A DNA stretch of 15,480 bases from Nitrosomonadales bacterium (GCA_003235435.1 QJWF01000100.1:1-15480); one strand, 5' to 3'. Numbered from the stretch's first letter, positions 7,139 to 15,480 are shown. The notes: a model not told the origin generated them from the letters alone. A program made the numbers and translations.

Positions 7139-8587
7139 GTGGAAATATTCTGGGTCCTGGTGATTCCCTTTTTCGGCGGCCTGATCATGGCACTCTTCGG
7201 CAGGCAACACTATGCACCGGAGATCAATTCCGTGGTGAGCCTCTGCACCTTCGTAGCGGCTGCCGCCCTGACCGTCCGCGTCATTTCGGACGGTTCATTC
7301 ACGGCATGGAACGAACAATTCTTTGTGGACGCCCTCAATGTTTTTCTGGTCGCGCTGACCGCGTTCGTCGGTTTTACCACTTCGCTGTTCTCGCGCCCCT
7401 ACATGCTCATCGAACAGCATCACGGCAAACTGACTGCGAACATGCTGCGCCTGTATTACAGCATGTATCAGCTGTTCAGCTTCACCATGCTGCTGGCATT
7501 GCTCACCAACAACATGGGCATTCTGTGGGTAGCGATGGAAGCCGCCACGCTAACCACCGTGCTGCTGGTATCGCTGTACCGCACACCCTCTTCGCTGGAG
7601 GCGGCATGGAAGTATTTCATCCTGTGCGGCGTCGGCATCGCACAAGCATTGTTCGGCACCATATTGCTGTATTTCGCAGCCGAAAAACTGCTTGGCGCGG
7701 GGGGAACCGCATTGCTGTGGACACATCTGAACGGGGTTAAAACTCAACTTGAGCCTACCGTTTTGTCGCTCGCATTCGTGTTTCTGCTGGTCGGCTATGG
7801 CACCAAAGTCGGTTTGGCGCCGCTGCACAACTGGCTGCCGGATGCGCATGCCGAAGGACCCACACCGGTATCGGCGGTACTCTCCGGCCTGCTGCTGAAT
7901 GTCGCGCTGTACGCCGTGGTGCGCTCCAAGGTGCTCGTTGATGGCGCGCTCGGATCCCATCTTGCCGGTAATCTGATGATGGGTTTCGGTTTGCTCAGCG
8001 TGGTGATGGCGGCATTCTTCCTGTCGCGGCAAAAGGACGTGAAGCGCATGTTCGCCTATTCCTCGATCGAACACATGGGTCTGATGACATTCGCCTTCGG
8101 CATGGGCGGTCCGGTGGCGACCTTTGCCGGCTTGCTGCACATGACGGTGCACAGTCTGACCAAATCCGCGATTTTCTTTGCCGTCGGCCATGCCGCGCAG
8201 AAATCCGGCACACAACTGATGGAGCACATTCGCGGTTTGATCAAGACCAGTCCGACCGTCGGCTGGGGACTGGCGCTCGGTACTCTGGCCATTCTCGGCA
8301 TGCCGCCGTTCGGCGTATTCACCAGCGAGTTCCTGATCCTGACCACTGCAATGCATTCTTATCCGTGGACAATGCCGTTGCTACTCACCGCGCTCGGCGT
8401 AGCCTTCGCCGCGATCTTTGGACGCATGCAATTGATGGTGTTCGGGGATACCACCAACAAGCGTCTGCCGCACCCCCCCGCACTGATACCGGTGTTCGTG
8501 CATCTGCTGCTGGTATTGATGCTGGGACTGTACATTCCCCCATATCTTGCCGACTGGTACCGGCAAGCTGCCGCACTGATCGGATGA
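7139..8587 (+). CDS. hyfF: HyfF-like antiporter-like membrane subunit (NuoN/NuoM family)
   Basis: This 482-residue inner-membrane protein is the second Mrp/NuoN-type subunit of the operon. It has about 14 transmembrane segments. E134 lies in LWVAMEAATLTTVLL and K223 in GYGTKVGLAPLHNWLPDAHA, the Glu/Lys pair typical of a proton-translocating half channel. The run PTPVSAVLSGLLLNVALYAVVR follows. E. coli HyfF is somewhat longer (526 residues). The start is GTG at 7139, supported by a GGAAG-containing purine-rich stretch within the last codons of hyfE. It is followed after four bases by hyfG. With HyfB this gives two antiporter-like modules; no hyfD-like third module is present. Confidence 0.92.
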   Translation: MEIFWVLVIPFFGGLIMALFGRQHYAPEINSVVSLCTFVAAAALTVRVISDGSFTAWNEQFFVDALNVFLVALTAFVGFTTSLFSRPYMLIEQHHGKLTANMLRLYYSMYQLFSFTMLLALLTNNMGILWVAMEAATLTTVLLVSLYRTPSSLEAAWKYFILCGVGIAQALFGTILLYFAAEKLLGAGGTALLWTHLNGVKTQLEPTVLSLAFVFLLVGYGTKVGLAPLHNWLPDAHAEGPTPVSAVLSGLLLNVALYAVVRSKVLVDGALGSHLAGNLMMGFGLLSVVMAAFFLSRQKDVKRMFAYSSIEHMGLMTFAFGMGGPVATFAGLLHMTVHSLTKSAIFFAVGHAAQKSGTQLMEHIRGLIKTSPTVGWGLALGTLAILGMPPFGVFTSEFLILTTAMHSYPWTMPLLLTALGVAFAAIFGRMQLMVFGDTTNKRLPHPPALIPVFVHLLLVLMLGLYIPPYLADWYRQAAALIG

Positions 8588-8591
8588 TGCG

Positions 8592-10166
8592 ATGAGACTG
8601 GACGATTTCCCCAAGTTATTTACCAAGTTGCATGGAGCCATGCCGGTATGGCACGGCAGCGTGGATGCAAAGGACTTGCGCGCGCTGTGCGAACAGGTAC
8701 TGCATGGCGGGGGAAAACTTCTCGCGCTGTGGGGAGAGGACTGCAGCGATATTTCACCCGATGTCCAAGGTACGACTCGCGAAGCGGGATATGCGCTGCA
8801 TGTCGCGCTGGTGACCGCACCTGGCTTGCTGGTTCTCACGCTGCCGGTGGACCAAAACAAGCCGGCCTTTCCCGACCTGAGCGATCTGTTTCCTGCGGCA
8901 GACCGCATGCAACGCAACATCGCCGACATGCTGGGATTGCATCCCGCTGAGGGCGGAGACCACCGCAAGTGGACGCGTCATGCCTCCTGGCCCGGCAATG
9001 CGCATCCGCTGCGCAAGTCCTTTGACATCAATGCGACGCATGCTACCGAGATGGATGCATATCAATTTGTGCCGGTGACCGGCAACGGTGTGCACGAGAT
9101 CGCTGTCGGGCCGGTACATGCGGGCATCATTGAGGTGGGACATTTCCATTTTTCCGTCATCGGGGAAAAAGTGCTTCGGCTTGAAGAACGTTTCGGCTAC
9201 AAACACAAGGGCATCGAAAAAAGATTCGAAGGCATGTCGCTGGAGCAGGGCGCCAAACTTGCCGGCCGCATATCGGGCGATACCACGGTTGCCTATGCCT
9301 GGGCTTACGCGCTGGCCGTGGAAAGCGTCACTCACACCACGGCGCCATTGCGCGCGCAATGGCTGCGCGCGATGTTCCTCGAACTGGAACGTCTGCTCAA
9401 CCACCTGGGCGATCTCGGCTATCTCGGCAACGATGCCGCGTTGGGCTTCGGCTTCGCGCAATTCTGGATACTCAAGGAAGACCTGCTGCGCATGAACAGC
9501 GAACTGTTCGGCCATCGTTATCTGATGGATCGGATCGTGCCCGGTGGCGTGTCGGTCGATATCGACAGCGCCACGCATACCAGGATATTTGAGACCCTGC
9601 AGCATATCGCAAGCACGGTCTCAACCCTGAAAAACATCTATGACGAACATGCCGGCGTGCAGGATCGCTTCATTACCACCGGGCGCGTCACGCCCGATCT
9701 TGCTGCTCAACTCGGACTGACGGGTCTCGCCGGGCGTGCCAGCGGCCAGGCTTGGGATTTGCGCGCGCAGTTCCCGTGCGCCCCTTATGACCAGCTTGAA
9801 GTCTTGATGGCAACCCATCGCAACGGCGATGTTGCGGCGCGTGTCACCGTGCGTTTCGAGGAAATCACGGAATCCATCCGGCTCATCCGCGCGATACTGG
9901 AGAAGTTGCCGCAGGGAGAATCGCGTTGCGCCATCGGCGAGGTGCAATCAGTACATCCCGGCATCGGCTGGGTGGAAGGATGGCGCGGTGAAGTGCTGAT
10001 CGCGCTGCATACCGGAAGCGACAACCTGATCCATCGCCTGCACGCGCATGATCCCTCGTGGCAGAACTGGCCGGTGCTGGAACACGCGGTCATCGGCAAC
10101 ATCGTGCCGGATTTCCCGCTGATCAACAAATCGTTCAACCTGAGTTACAGCGGCGTCGATTTATAG
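8592..10166 (+). CDS. hyfG: HyfG-like large subunit (NuoC-NuoD fusion) lacking the Ni-Fe ligands
   Basis: This 524-residue cytoplasmic peripheral-arm protein has a weakly conserved NuoC-like N-terminal part (about 1-140) and a group 4 hydrogenase large-subunit/NuoD-like remainder. Family landmarks are EVGHFHFSVIGEKVLRLEE (181-199), YKHKGIEKRFEGMSLEQGAKLAGRI (203-227) and LEIERLLNHLGDLG-like residues at 264-276 (here LELERLLNHLGDLG). In active hydrogenases Ni-Fe is held by CGxC near the middle and DPCxxC at the end. Here the first motif reads SGDTTVAY (S228 and T231 in place of Cys) and the second NLSYSGVDL (S518 and G521 in place of Cys). All four ligands are gone, so it cannot carry a Ni-Fe centre. 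The protein also ends right at the second motif, with no extension for protease processing. These features fit an Ehr-type subunit. What occupies the old active-site cavity, for example a quinone or nothing, is unknown. Confidence 0.9.
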   Translation: MRLDDFPKLFTKLHGAMPVWHGSVDAKDLRALCEQVLHGGGKLLALWGEDCSDISPDVQGTTREAGYALHVALVTAPGLLVLTLPVDQNKPAFPDLSDLFPAADRMQRNIADMLGLHPAEGGDHRKWTRHASWPGNAHPLRKSFDINATHATEMDAYQFVPVTGNGVHEIAVGPVHAGIIEVGHFHFSVIGEKVLRLEERFGYKHKGIEKRFEGMSLEQGAKLAGRISGDTTVAYAWAYALAVESVTHTTAPLRAQWLRAMFLELERLLNHLGDLGYLGNDAALGFGFAQFWILKEDLLRMNSELFGHRYLMDRIVPGGVSVDIDSATHTRIFETLQHIASTVSTLKNIYDEHAGVQDRFITTGRVTPDLAAQLGLTGLAGRASGQAWDLRAQFPCAPYDQLEVLMATHRNGDVAARVTVRFEEITESIRLIRAILEKLPQGESRCAIGEVQSVHPGIGWVEGWRGEVLIALHTGSDNLIHRLHAHDPSWQNWPVLEHAVIGNIVPDFPLINKSFNLSYSGVDL

Positions 10167-10176
10167 GGCTCCACAG

Positions 10177-10689
10177 ATGTATCAGATCATCAAGCAAATA
10201 CTTCACACCGGTATCAAATCCGAAAAGCCTCCTCAGCCGGATGATGCGTTGCGCAGCCAAGTGCAGGAGATCAATGCACAGATCCTGAAGTATGTCGGCC
10301 GCGCGCTGGCCATCCGCCATGTCGACGCAGGATCATGCAACGGCTGCGAACTCGAGATCCACTGCCTGAACAATCCGTACTACAACATCGAAGGGATGGG
10401 CATCCATTTCGTCGCCAGTCCGCGACATGCAGACATGCTGCTGGTCACTGGGCCGGTTTCGCGGCATATGGAAGTGGCACTCAAGCGAACTTTCGATGCC
10501 ACGCCCGACCCCAAGCTGGTCGTCGCGGTCGGCGATTGCGGCAGGGACGGCGGCATCTTCGGCACCAGCTATGCGAGTTGCGGAGGGGTGACGAGCGTGA
10601 TCCCGGTCGATGCCGTCGTTCCCGGCTGTCCTCCCACCCCGGTTGCGATACTGCAGGGCATTCTGACCGCTGTCAGCCGGCGCGTATGA
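10177..10689 (+). CDS. hyfI: HyfI-like small subunit (NuoB family) with proximal [4Fe-4S] site
   Basis: This 170-residue protein is the NuoB/HycG/HyfI-type small subunit that holds the iron-sulfur cluster next to the large subunit. The cluster cysteines are intact: C54 and C57 in GSCNGCELE, C121 in VGDCGRDGG and C151 in PGCPPTP. A further conserved cysteine, C135, lies in SYASCGGV. The CNGCE spacing is the hydrogenase form rather than the tandem CC of complex I. E. coli HyfI is longer (252 residues) because of a C-terminal extension missing here; the length is closer to NuoB. It is the last gene of the operon, ten bases after hyfG, with 55 bases to the convergent dnaE end. Keeping the cluster argues that the complex still moves electrons even though the large subunit has no Ni-Fe site. 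Confidence 0.93.
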   Translation: MYQIIKQILHTGIKSEKPPQPDDALRSQVQEINAQILKYVGRALAIRHVDAGSCNGCELEIHCLNNPYYNIEGMGIHFVASPRHADMLLVTGPVSRHMEVALKRTFDATPDPKLVVAVGDCGRDGGIFGTSYASCGGVTSVIPVDAVVPGCPPTPVAILQGILTAVSRRV

Positions 10690-10744
10690 TTTGTGCATCA
10701 CAGTTTGCGCTGGCAGCACTTGCGACACCAGACTTTCCTGCGCA

Positions 10745-13700
10745 TCAACTGTAAACCACCCTGACATTCTCCTCCTGCAGCAATTCCCGCAAATCGCGCA
10801 GCAGGTCGTCATGCAATGTCACTTGCCAAGCATCGCCCAAGCGCAACTGGCAACTGGCAAAATCGTTACGGTAGTGGATCTGCACCGGGCATTTGCCATC
10901 GCGATACGGCGTGAACAACTCTTTCAGCTGAGCGACACTGGCGTTGCCGTTGCAGCGCAAGGCCAGTTGTTGCGCAAAGGCAGAGCGCGCCGAGGCAAAG
11001 TCGAACAATTCTTCCGCGCCCACGCGTACATTGCCGGAATACTCGTCTAGAGCCGCCTTGCCGCGCACCACCAGCAACTCATCCTCGCGTATCCACGGGC
11101 GGCTGGCCTCGAACAGTTCGTTGAACACGGTCATCTCCACCTGCGCGCCGCCATCGTCCAGCGTGATGATCGCCATGCGCCCGCGCCGCGTCTGCTGGAT
11201 CCGCAAGCCCGCCACGATGCCCGCCAGCACGACCGGCACGCCGCGTCGCGAGCCATGGCCGGAACCGCTTGCCTGCCCATTCGTCTGCCCGATGAACTGC
11301 GGCGTCAGGTCGCTCAATTTCACCTTGATGAAGTCCGCCAGTTCATCCGAGAATTCCTGGTATGGATGTCCGCCGAGATAGAAACCCAGGCTGGATTTTT
11401 CGTGCGCGAGCTGTTCGCGCAAGCGCCAGCGCGGTACATCCGCATGCTTTTCCAGCAGCACGCTGTCCGCCTCGTCGTGCCCGAACAGGCTGTTCTGGTT
11501 CGCCGCGCGCGCCTGCTGGTCGGCGCTCGCCAGCGCCGCGTCGACGCTGGACATCAGGCTGGCGCGATGATCGTTGATGGAGTCGAACGCCCCGGCGCGT
11601 ATCAGGGCCTCGACAGTGCGCCGGTTGACGATGCGCTTGTCAACGCGCCGGCAAAAATCGAACAGATCCTTGAACGGCCCGCTTTCGCGCGCCTTGACGA
11701 TATTGCTTATCGCCGCTTCCCCGGTGCCCTTGATCGCCCCCAGCCCGTAGGCGATGGTCTGCTCGTCGACGGGCGAAAACACATATGCGGAACTGTTCAC
11801 GTCCGGCGGAAGCACCCGTATCCTGGCTCGTTCTTTATCATCCTGCTGCGGCGCATACTGCTGCAGCGCATCCAGATAGAAAATACGCACCTTGTCTGTG
11901 TTGTCCATATCCCCCGACAAAGTTGCCGCCATGAATGCCGCCGGATGATGCGCCTTGAGGTAGGCTGTCTGATAGGCGATCAGCGCGTATGCCGCCGCAT
12001 GGGATTTGTTGAACCCATATCCGGCAAATTTCTCCATCAAGTCGAACAGGTTGCCGGCCTGCTCCTTCGACGTGCCGCCCTTGAGCGCACCGGCTATGAA
12101 TATCTCCCTTTGCTCGGCCATTTCCTCCGGCTTTTTCTTGCCCATCGCGCGGCGCAACAGATCGGCCTCTGCCAAGCTGTATCCACCCACGACCTGGGCG
12201 ATCTGCATCACCTGCTCCTGATAGACCATGATGCCGTGTGTCTCGCGCAGCACCGGTCCGACAGCCGGGTGCGGATATTCGAACTTCTCGCCGTGCTTGC
12301 GCCGTACAAAATCCGGAATCAGATCCATCGGGCCGGGGCGATACAGCGCCACCAATGCGATGATGTCCTCGAAGCAGTCCGGTTTGGCGCGCACCAGCAT
12401 GTCCTTCATGCCGCGCGATTCGAGCTGGAACACGGCGGTCGTGTTGGCACTTTGCAACAGTTCATAGGTAGCACTGTCATCCAGCGGCAGAGATTCCAAC
12501 TCGAAAGGTGTTATTCCTCCAGCCAACCTGGAAACATGCCGCATCGCCCAGTCGAGGATGGTCAGCGTGCGTAGCCCGAGGAAGTCGAACTTGACCAAGC
12601 CGATGTCCTCGACATCATCCTTGTCGAACTGGCTGACCACGCTGGCGCTGCTGTCGGCGCAATACAGCGGACAGAAATCGGTGAGCTGTCCCGGCGCGAT
12701 CAGCACGCCACCGGCATGCATGCCGACATTGCGGGTCAGGTCCTCGAGGCGCTCGGCCAGTTCCAGCAATTCCGGCACGCCTTCCTCGCTCTCGGCGATC
12801 GCCGCGATCTCCGGTTCCATCTCACGCGCTTTTTTCAGTGATACCGGCTTCACGCCTTCGACGGGAATCGCCTTGGAAAGCCGGTCGCACAGTCCATACG
12901 GGAAATCCATCACCCGGCCGACATCGCGGATCACCGCCTTGGAAGCCATCGTGCCGAAAGTGGCGATCTGCGACACGCTTGCCGTGCCGTATTTCTGCTT
13001 CACATAGTCGATGACGCGCTCGCGCCCGTCCTGGCAGAAATCCACGTCGAAGTCGGGCATCGATATCCGTCCGGGATTCAGGAATCGCTCGAACAGCAAT
13101 TCGTAGCGCAAAGGATCCAGATCGGTGATGCCGAGGCTGTAGGCCACTAGTGAGCCCGCGCCGGAGCCGCGTCCGGGACCGACCGGCACACCATTCTGCT
13201 TGGCCCAGCGAATGAAATCCGCGACGATCAGAAAGTAACCGGGGAAGCCCATCTTGATGATGGTCTCGGTCTCGAACGCAAGGCGTTGCTGATAATCCGG
13301 CAGCCTCGCGGCACGCACTGCCTCATCAGGGTAGAGCATTTTCATGCGCCGCAGCAGACCGGCCACCGCCTGATCGCGCAGGTAATCGTCCAGCCCCTGC
13401 CCTTGCGGCGTCGGGAAATCCGGCAGGCGCGGCTTGCCTAAAGTCAATGTCAGATTGCAGCGCTTCGCGATCTCGACGCTGTTTTGCAATGCCTCGGGCA
13501 GATCGGCGAACAATTCCGCCATCTCTGCCTGGGTCTTGAAATACTGCTGTGCGGTATACGCCCGCACACGGCGCTTGTCGTTGAGCACATAGCCTTCGGA
13601 GATGCACACTCGCGCCTCGTGCGCCTTGAAATCCTCCGCCGTCAGGAACTGCACCGGATGGGTAGCGACTACCGGCAATCCTATCTCTGCGGCAAGCTGA

Positions 13701-14257
13701 ATCGCGGCATGGATGTAATGCTCCTCGTCAGCGAAACCGGCACGCTGCACTTCCAGGTAGAAGCGGTTATTGAACAAGCCGGCCCATTCCTGCGCGTAAC
13801 GTTTCGCTTGTGCGGCATTGCCAGCCAGCAGCGCATTGCCGACATCGCCGAGATGCGCACCGGACAACGCGATCAAGCCTTCCGTACCTGCATGGAACCA
13901 CTCGCGGCGCAATTCGGCGCGGCCGCGATGCTGATTCTCCAGAAAGGCCCGTGTAAGCAGGCGACACAACTGCAGATAGCCCGCTTCGGACTGGCACAGC
14001 AACAACAGCCGGAAGGGACGATCCCGGTCCGCGTCGTTCGTGAGGTATACATCGCAGCCGGTAATGGGCTTGATGCCCGACCCGCGCGCCGCTTTGTAGA
14101 ATTTGACCAGCCCGAAAAAATTGTTCAGGTCGGTCAGCGCCAACGCGGGCATCGCGTCGTTTCTTGCCGCCGCGACCGCCTCGTCCACGCGCACCATGCC
14201 ATCCGAAATGGAATATTCGCTGTGGAGACGGAGATGGACGAAAGAAGGTTGCGGCAT
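10745..14257 (-). CDS. dnaE: DNA polymerase III subunit alpha
   Basis: This 1170-residue protein is the replicative polymerase subunit and is close in length to E. coli DnaE (1160). The N-terminal PHP domain begins with FVHLRLHSEYSISDGM. The C-family polymerase core has the catalytic aspartates D402 and D404 in MPDFDVDF and the third at D558 in VKFDFLGLRTLT, matching D401/D403/D555 of E. coli. GPGRGSGAGSLVAY is also conserved. A clamp-binding pentapeptide QNSLF lies at 921-925, in the position of the E. coli QADMF motif. An OB-fold (VVLAGIVAGLRIQQTRRGRM onward) and a C-terminal domain follow. The ATG has no clear Shine-Dalgarno, but the alignment of the N-terminus with E. coli supports it. 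It is convergent with the hyf-like operon and divergent from the MFS gene. Nothing looks broken or unusual in it. Confidence 0.97.
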   Translation of the reverse strand: MPQPSFVHLRLHSEYSISDGMVRVDEAVAAARNDAMPALALTDLNNFFGLVKFYKAARGSGIKPITGCDVYLTNDADRDRPFRLLLLCQSEAGYLQLCRLLTRAFLENQHRGRAELRREWFHAGTEGLIALSGAHLGDVGNALLAGNAAQAKRYAQEWAGLFNNRFYLEVQRAGFADEEHYIHAAIQLAAEIGLPVVATHPVQFLTAEDFKAHEARVCISEGYVLNDKRRVRAYTAQQYFKTQAEMAELFADLPEALQNSVEIAKRCNLTLTLGKPRLPDFPTPQGQGLDDYLRDQAVAGLLRRMKMLYPDEAVRAARLPDYQQRLAFETETIIKMGFPGYFLIVADFIRWAKQNGVPVGPGRGSGAGSLVAYSLGITDLDPLRYELLFERFLNPGRISMPDFDVDFCQDGRERVIDYVKQKYGTASVSQIATFGTMASKAVIRDVGRVMDFPYGLCDRLSKAIPVEGVKPVSLKKAREMEPEIAAIAESEEGVPELLELAERLEDLTRNVGMHAGGVLIAPGQLTDFCPLYCADSSASVVSQFDKDDVEDIGLVKFDFLGLRTLTILDWAMRHVSRLAGGITPFELESLPLDDSATYELLQSANTTAVFQLESRGMKDMLVRAKPDCFEDIIALVALYRPGPMDLIPDFVRRKHGEKFEYPHPAVGPVLRETHGIMVYQEQVMQIAQVVGGYSLAEADLLRRAMGKKKPEEMAEQREIFIAGALKGGTSKEQAGNLFDLMEKFAGYGFNKSHAAAYALIAYQTAYLKAHHPAAFMAATLSGDMDNTDKVRIFYLDALQQYAPQQDDKERARIRVLPPDVNSSAYVFSPVDEQTIAYGLGAIKGTGEAAISNIVKARESGPFKDLFDFCRRVDKRIVNRRTVEALIRAGAFDSINDHRASLMSSVDAALASADQQARAANQNSLFGHDEADSVLLEKHADVPRWRLREQLAHEKSSLGFYLGGHPYQEFSDELADFIKVKLSDLTPQFIGQTNGQASGSGHGSRRGVPVVLAGIVAGLRIQQTRRGRMAIITLDDGGAQVEMTVFNELFEASRPWIREDELLVVRGKAALDEYSGNVRVGAEELFDFASARSAFAQQLALRCNGNASVAQLKELFTPYRDGKCPVQIHYRNDFASCQLRLGDAWQVTLHDDLLRDLRELLQEENVRVVYS

Positions 14258-14371
14258 GATGGAAAACTCTAATTTCGAGCAACGATTCTAGCACTGTCGG
14301 ATGAAGTAATATTTCTTGTCGGCGATTCAAAACGTTAGAATCGCATCCTCATCCTGACCGGCATCACACGC
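14258..14371. promoter_or_regulatory. Divergent dnaE / MFS promoter region
   Basis: This 114-base gap must hold the promoters for both flanking genes. On the minus strand a TAGAAT -10 candidate (14285-14290) lies about 28 bases before the dnaE start. On the plus strand another TAGAAT (14336-14341) lies about 30 bases before the MFS start, with TTTCTT (14312-14317) 18 bases upstream as a poor -35. Neither has a convincing -35, so the assignments are tentative. No repeats or RNA gene are seen. Confidence 0.35.
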
Positions 14372-15480
14372 GTGCAACACACCCTTACACCGCAAAAAGA
14401 AAGCTACCTGCTGCTGACGCTCGCAGGTATCCAGTTCAGCCACATACTCGATTTCATGATCATGATGCCACTCGGGCCTATATTGATCGACGCGTTCGGC
14501 ATCGGCACGCACGAGTTCGGCCTGCTGGTCGCGTCCTACAGTTTCAGCGCAGCGCTGTCGGGATTATTGGCGGCAACCTTCGTGGACAGGTTCGAGCGTA
14601 AGCGCCTGTTGCTAAGCGTGTTCGCGCTGTTCGGGCTGTCCACGCTGGCGTGCGGACTGGCGCCCAGTTACGCCACGCTTCTGATCGCGCGCGGCCTGGC
14701 GGGCACGTTCGGCGGCGTGATGGGCGCGATGGTGCAAACCATCGTCGGCGACGTGATCCCTTTTGCGCGCCGCGCCAAGGCAAGCGGCATCGTGGCGACC
14801 GCGTTTTCCGTGTCCACGGTCGCCGGCGTGCCGTTGTCGCTGTGGCTGGCGAATCATTTGCAATGGCGCGCGCCTTTCATCCTGATCGCGCTGTTGAGCG
14901 TGCTGTTCATCCTGATCGGCAGGCGCGTCCTGCCCGAGCTGCATCATCACATCAACGCCCAGAAGCGCGCCCATCCTTTCGTCGAGATGTTCGCCGTGAT
15001 GCGCGATGCCAACCACTTGCGTGCCCTGCTGTTTTCAACGCTGATCATCTTTTCCGGCTTCACGGTGATTCCCTATATCACCATCTATGCGGTGGGCAAC
15101 GTCGGCATCTCACAGCATGACATCCCATACATCTACCTGACCGGCGGAACTGCCACGCTGGTCACGGCCCGGATGATCGGACACTGGGCCGACCTGCGCG
15201 GCAAGATCAAAATATATCGCCTAGTTGCCGTTGCTGCATTGCTGCCTTTGTTCGTGGTGACCCATATCGGCGCGGCACCGCTATGGTTATGGCTTGTATG
15301 TACCACTGCATTCTTCGTGCTGGTCTCGGGTCGCATGATACCGGCGATGGCCATTATCACCTCGGCGGCACAACCAAAGTTGCGCGGTACGTTCATGTCA
15401 CTCAACGCGACAGTGCAGTCACTCGCGATGGGACTGGCTACAACGCTGGCGGGATTTATCATCACGCAAAACAGCGTTGG
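14372..15480 (+). CDS. MFS transporter, drug-efflux type (3' end outside window)
   Basis: From the GTG at 14372 the frame is open for 369 codons to the window edge without a stop, so the gene is cut off at its 3' end. The product begins MQHTLTPQKESYLLLTLAGI and is strongly hydrophobic, with about ten or more membrane segments so far. MFS signatures are the loop 2-3 motif with D72 (VDRFERKRLL, residues 71-80), ARGLAGTFGGVMGA in segment 4 and AFSVSTVAGVPLSLWLA in segment 5, like the arabinose-efflux/DHA1 group. It probably exports a small molecule or drug by proton antiport; the substrate cannot be told. The start is uncertain: no clear Shine-Dalgarno precedes the GTG, an in-frame TAG at 14336 bounds it upstream, and the first in-frame ATG (14459) would cut into segment 1. 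Confidence 0.88.
   Translation, partial: MQHTLTPQKESYLLLTLAGIQFSHILDFMIMMPLGPILIDAFGIGTHEFGLLVASYSFSAALSGLLAATFVDRFERKRLLLSVFALFGLSTLACGLAPSYATLLIARGLAGTFGGVMGAMVQTIVGDVIPFARRAKASGIVATAFSVSTVAGVPLSLWLANHLQWRAPFILIALLSVLFILIGRRVLPELHHHINAQKRAHPFVEMFAVMRDANHLRALLFSTLIIFSGFTVIPYITIYAVGNVGISQHDIPYIYLTGGTATLVTARMIGHWADLRGKIKIYRLVAVAALLPLFVVTHIGAAPLWLWLVCTTAFFVLVSGRMIPAMAIITSAAQPKLRGTFMSLNATVQSLAMGLATTLAGFIITQNSV

Noticed and set aside
7550..8356. A 268-codon minus-strand open frame opposite hyfF
   Set aside because: The translation is His/Gln/Arg-rich and low in hydrophobic residues, as expected from the complement of a membrane-protein gene; no supporting signals.
8592..10689. A functional [NiFe] hydrogenase (group 4)
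   Set aside because: All four nickel-iron cysteine positions of the large subunit are replaced and no maturation genes are in the window.
3511..10689. A respiratory complex I (nuo) operon
   Set aside because: The gene order and types (HyfB with its C-terminal extension, HyfE, fused HyfG, CNGCE form of the small subunit) are hydrogenase-4-like, and NuoA, E, F, G, I and J are absent.
10690..10744. A shared bidirectional terminator between hyfI and dnaE
   Set aside because: Only a 4-base stem (CTGG/CCAG) with no T-run is visible in the 55-base gap; too weak to call.
11255..12574. A 439-codon plus-strand open frame opposite dnaE
   Set aside because: It lies wholly antisense to a well-conserved polymerase gene, its translation is Arg/His/Gln-rich without domain features, and no ribosome binding site stands out. 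It is a shadow frame of GC-rich coding DNA.

Overview
The window looks like chromosomal DNA of a betaproteobacterium, perhaps a relative of the iron- or sulfur-oxidising Nitrosomonadales such as Gallionellaceae. That placement is an inference from protein flavour and GC content, not from a search. GC is roughly 57% over most of the window, and genes on both strands are tightly packed. I see no rRNA, tRNA, CRISPR array, insertion sequence or phage gene, and no intergenic gap exceeds about 165 bases.

Layout. Bases 1-734 hold the 3' part of metG (methionyl-tRNA synthetase). Its first ~240 bases are markedly AT-rich (about 38% GC) and the rest is about 57% GC. Next come an orphan periplasmic ModA-like substrate-binding protein (840-1847) with a good hairpin after it, and a SthA/lipoamide-dehydrogenase-like flavoprotein (2011-3408) that lacks the redox-active cysteines. 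A six-gene operon follows (3511-10689), hyfB-hyfC-hyfE-hyfF-hyfG-hyfI, with junctions of -4, +1, +1, +4 and +10 bases. dnaE (DNA polymerase III alpha subunit) lies convergently on the minus strand (10745-14257). A divergent MFS transporter gene starts at a GTG at 14372 and runs off the window end.

The main interest is the hyf-like operon. It encodes a membrane arm (two antiporter-like subunits HyfB and HyfF, NuoH-like HyfC, NuoK-like HyfE) and a minimal peripheral arm (HyfG large subunit, HyfI small subunit). HyfG has lost all four cysteines that bind Ni-Fe in real hydrogenases, while HyfI keeps the four cysteines for the N2-like proximal iron-sulfur cluster. No ferredoxin-like subunit (HyfA/HyfH/NuoI type), no third antiporter subunit (HyfD) and no hydrogenase maturation genes are present. 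This resembles the energy-converting-hydrogenase-related (Ehr) complexes rather than a hydrogenase or complex I. Its electron donor and acceptor cannot be told from sequence. The flavoprotein directly upstream is a candidate partner, but each unit seems to have its own promoter (a perfect TATAAT before each), so a link is only a hypothesis.
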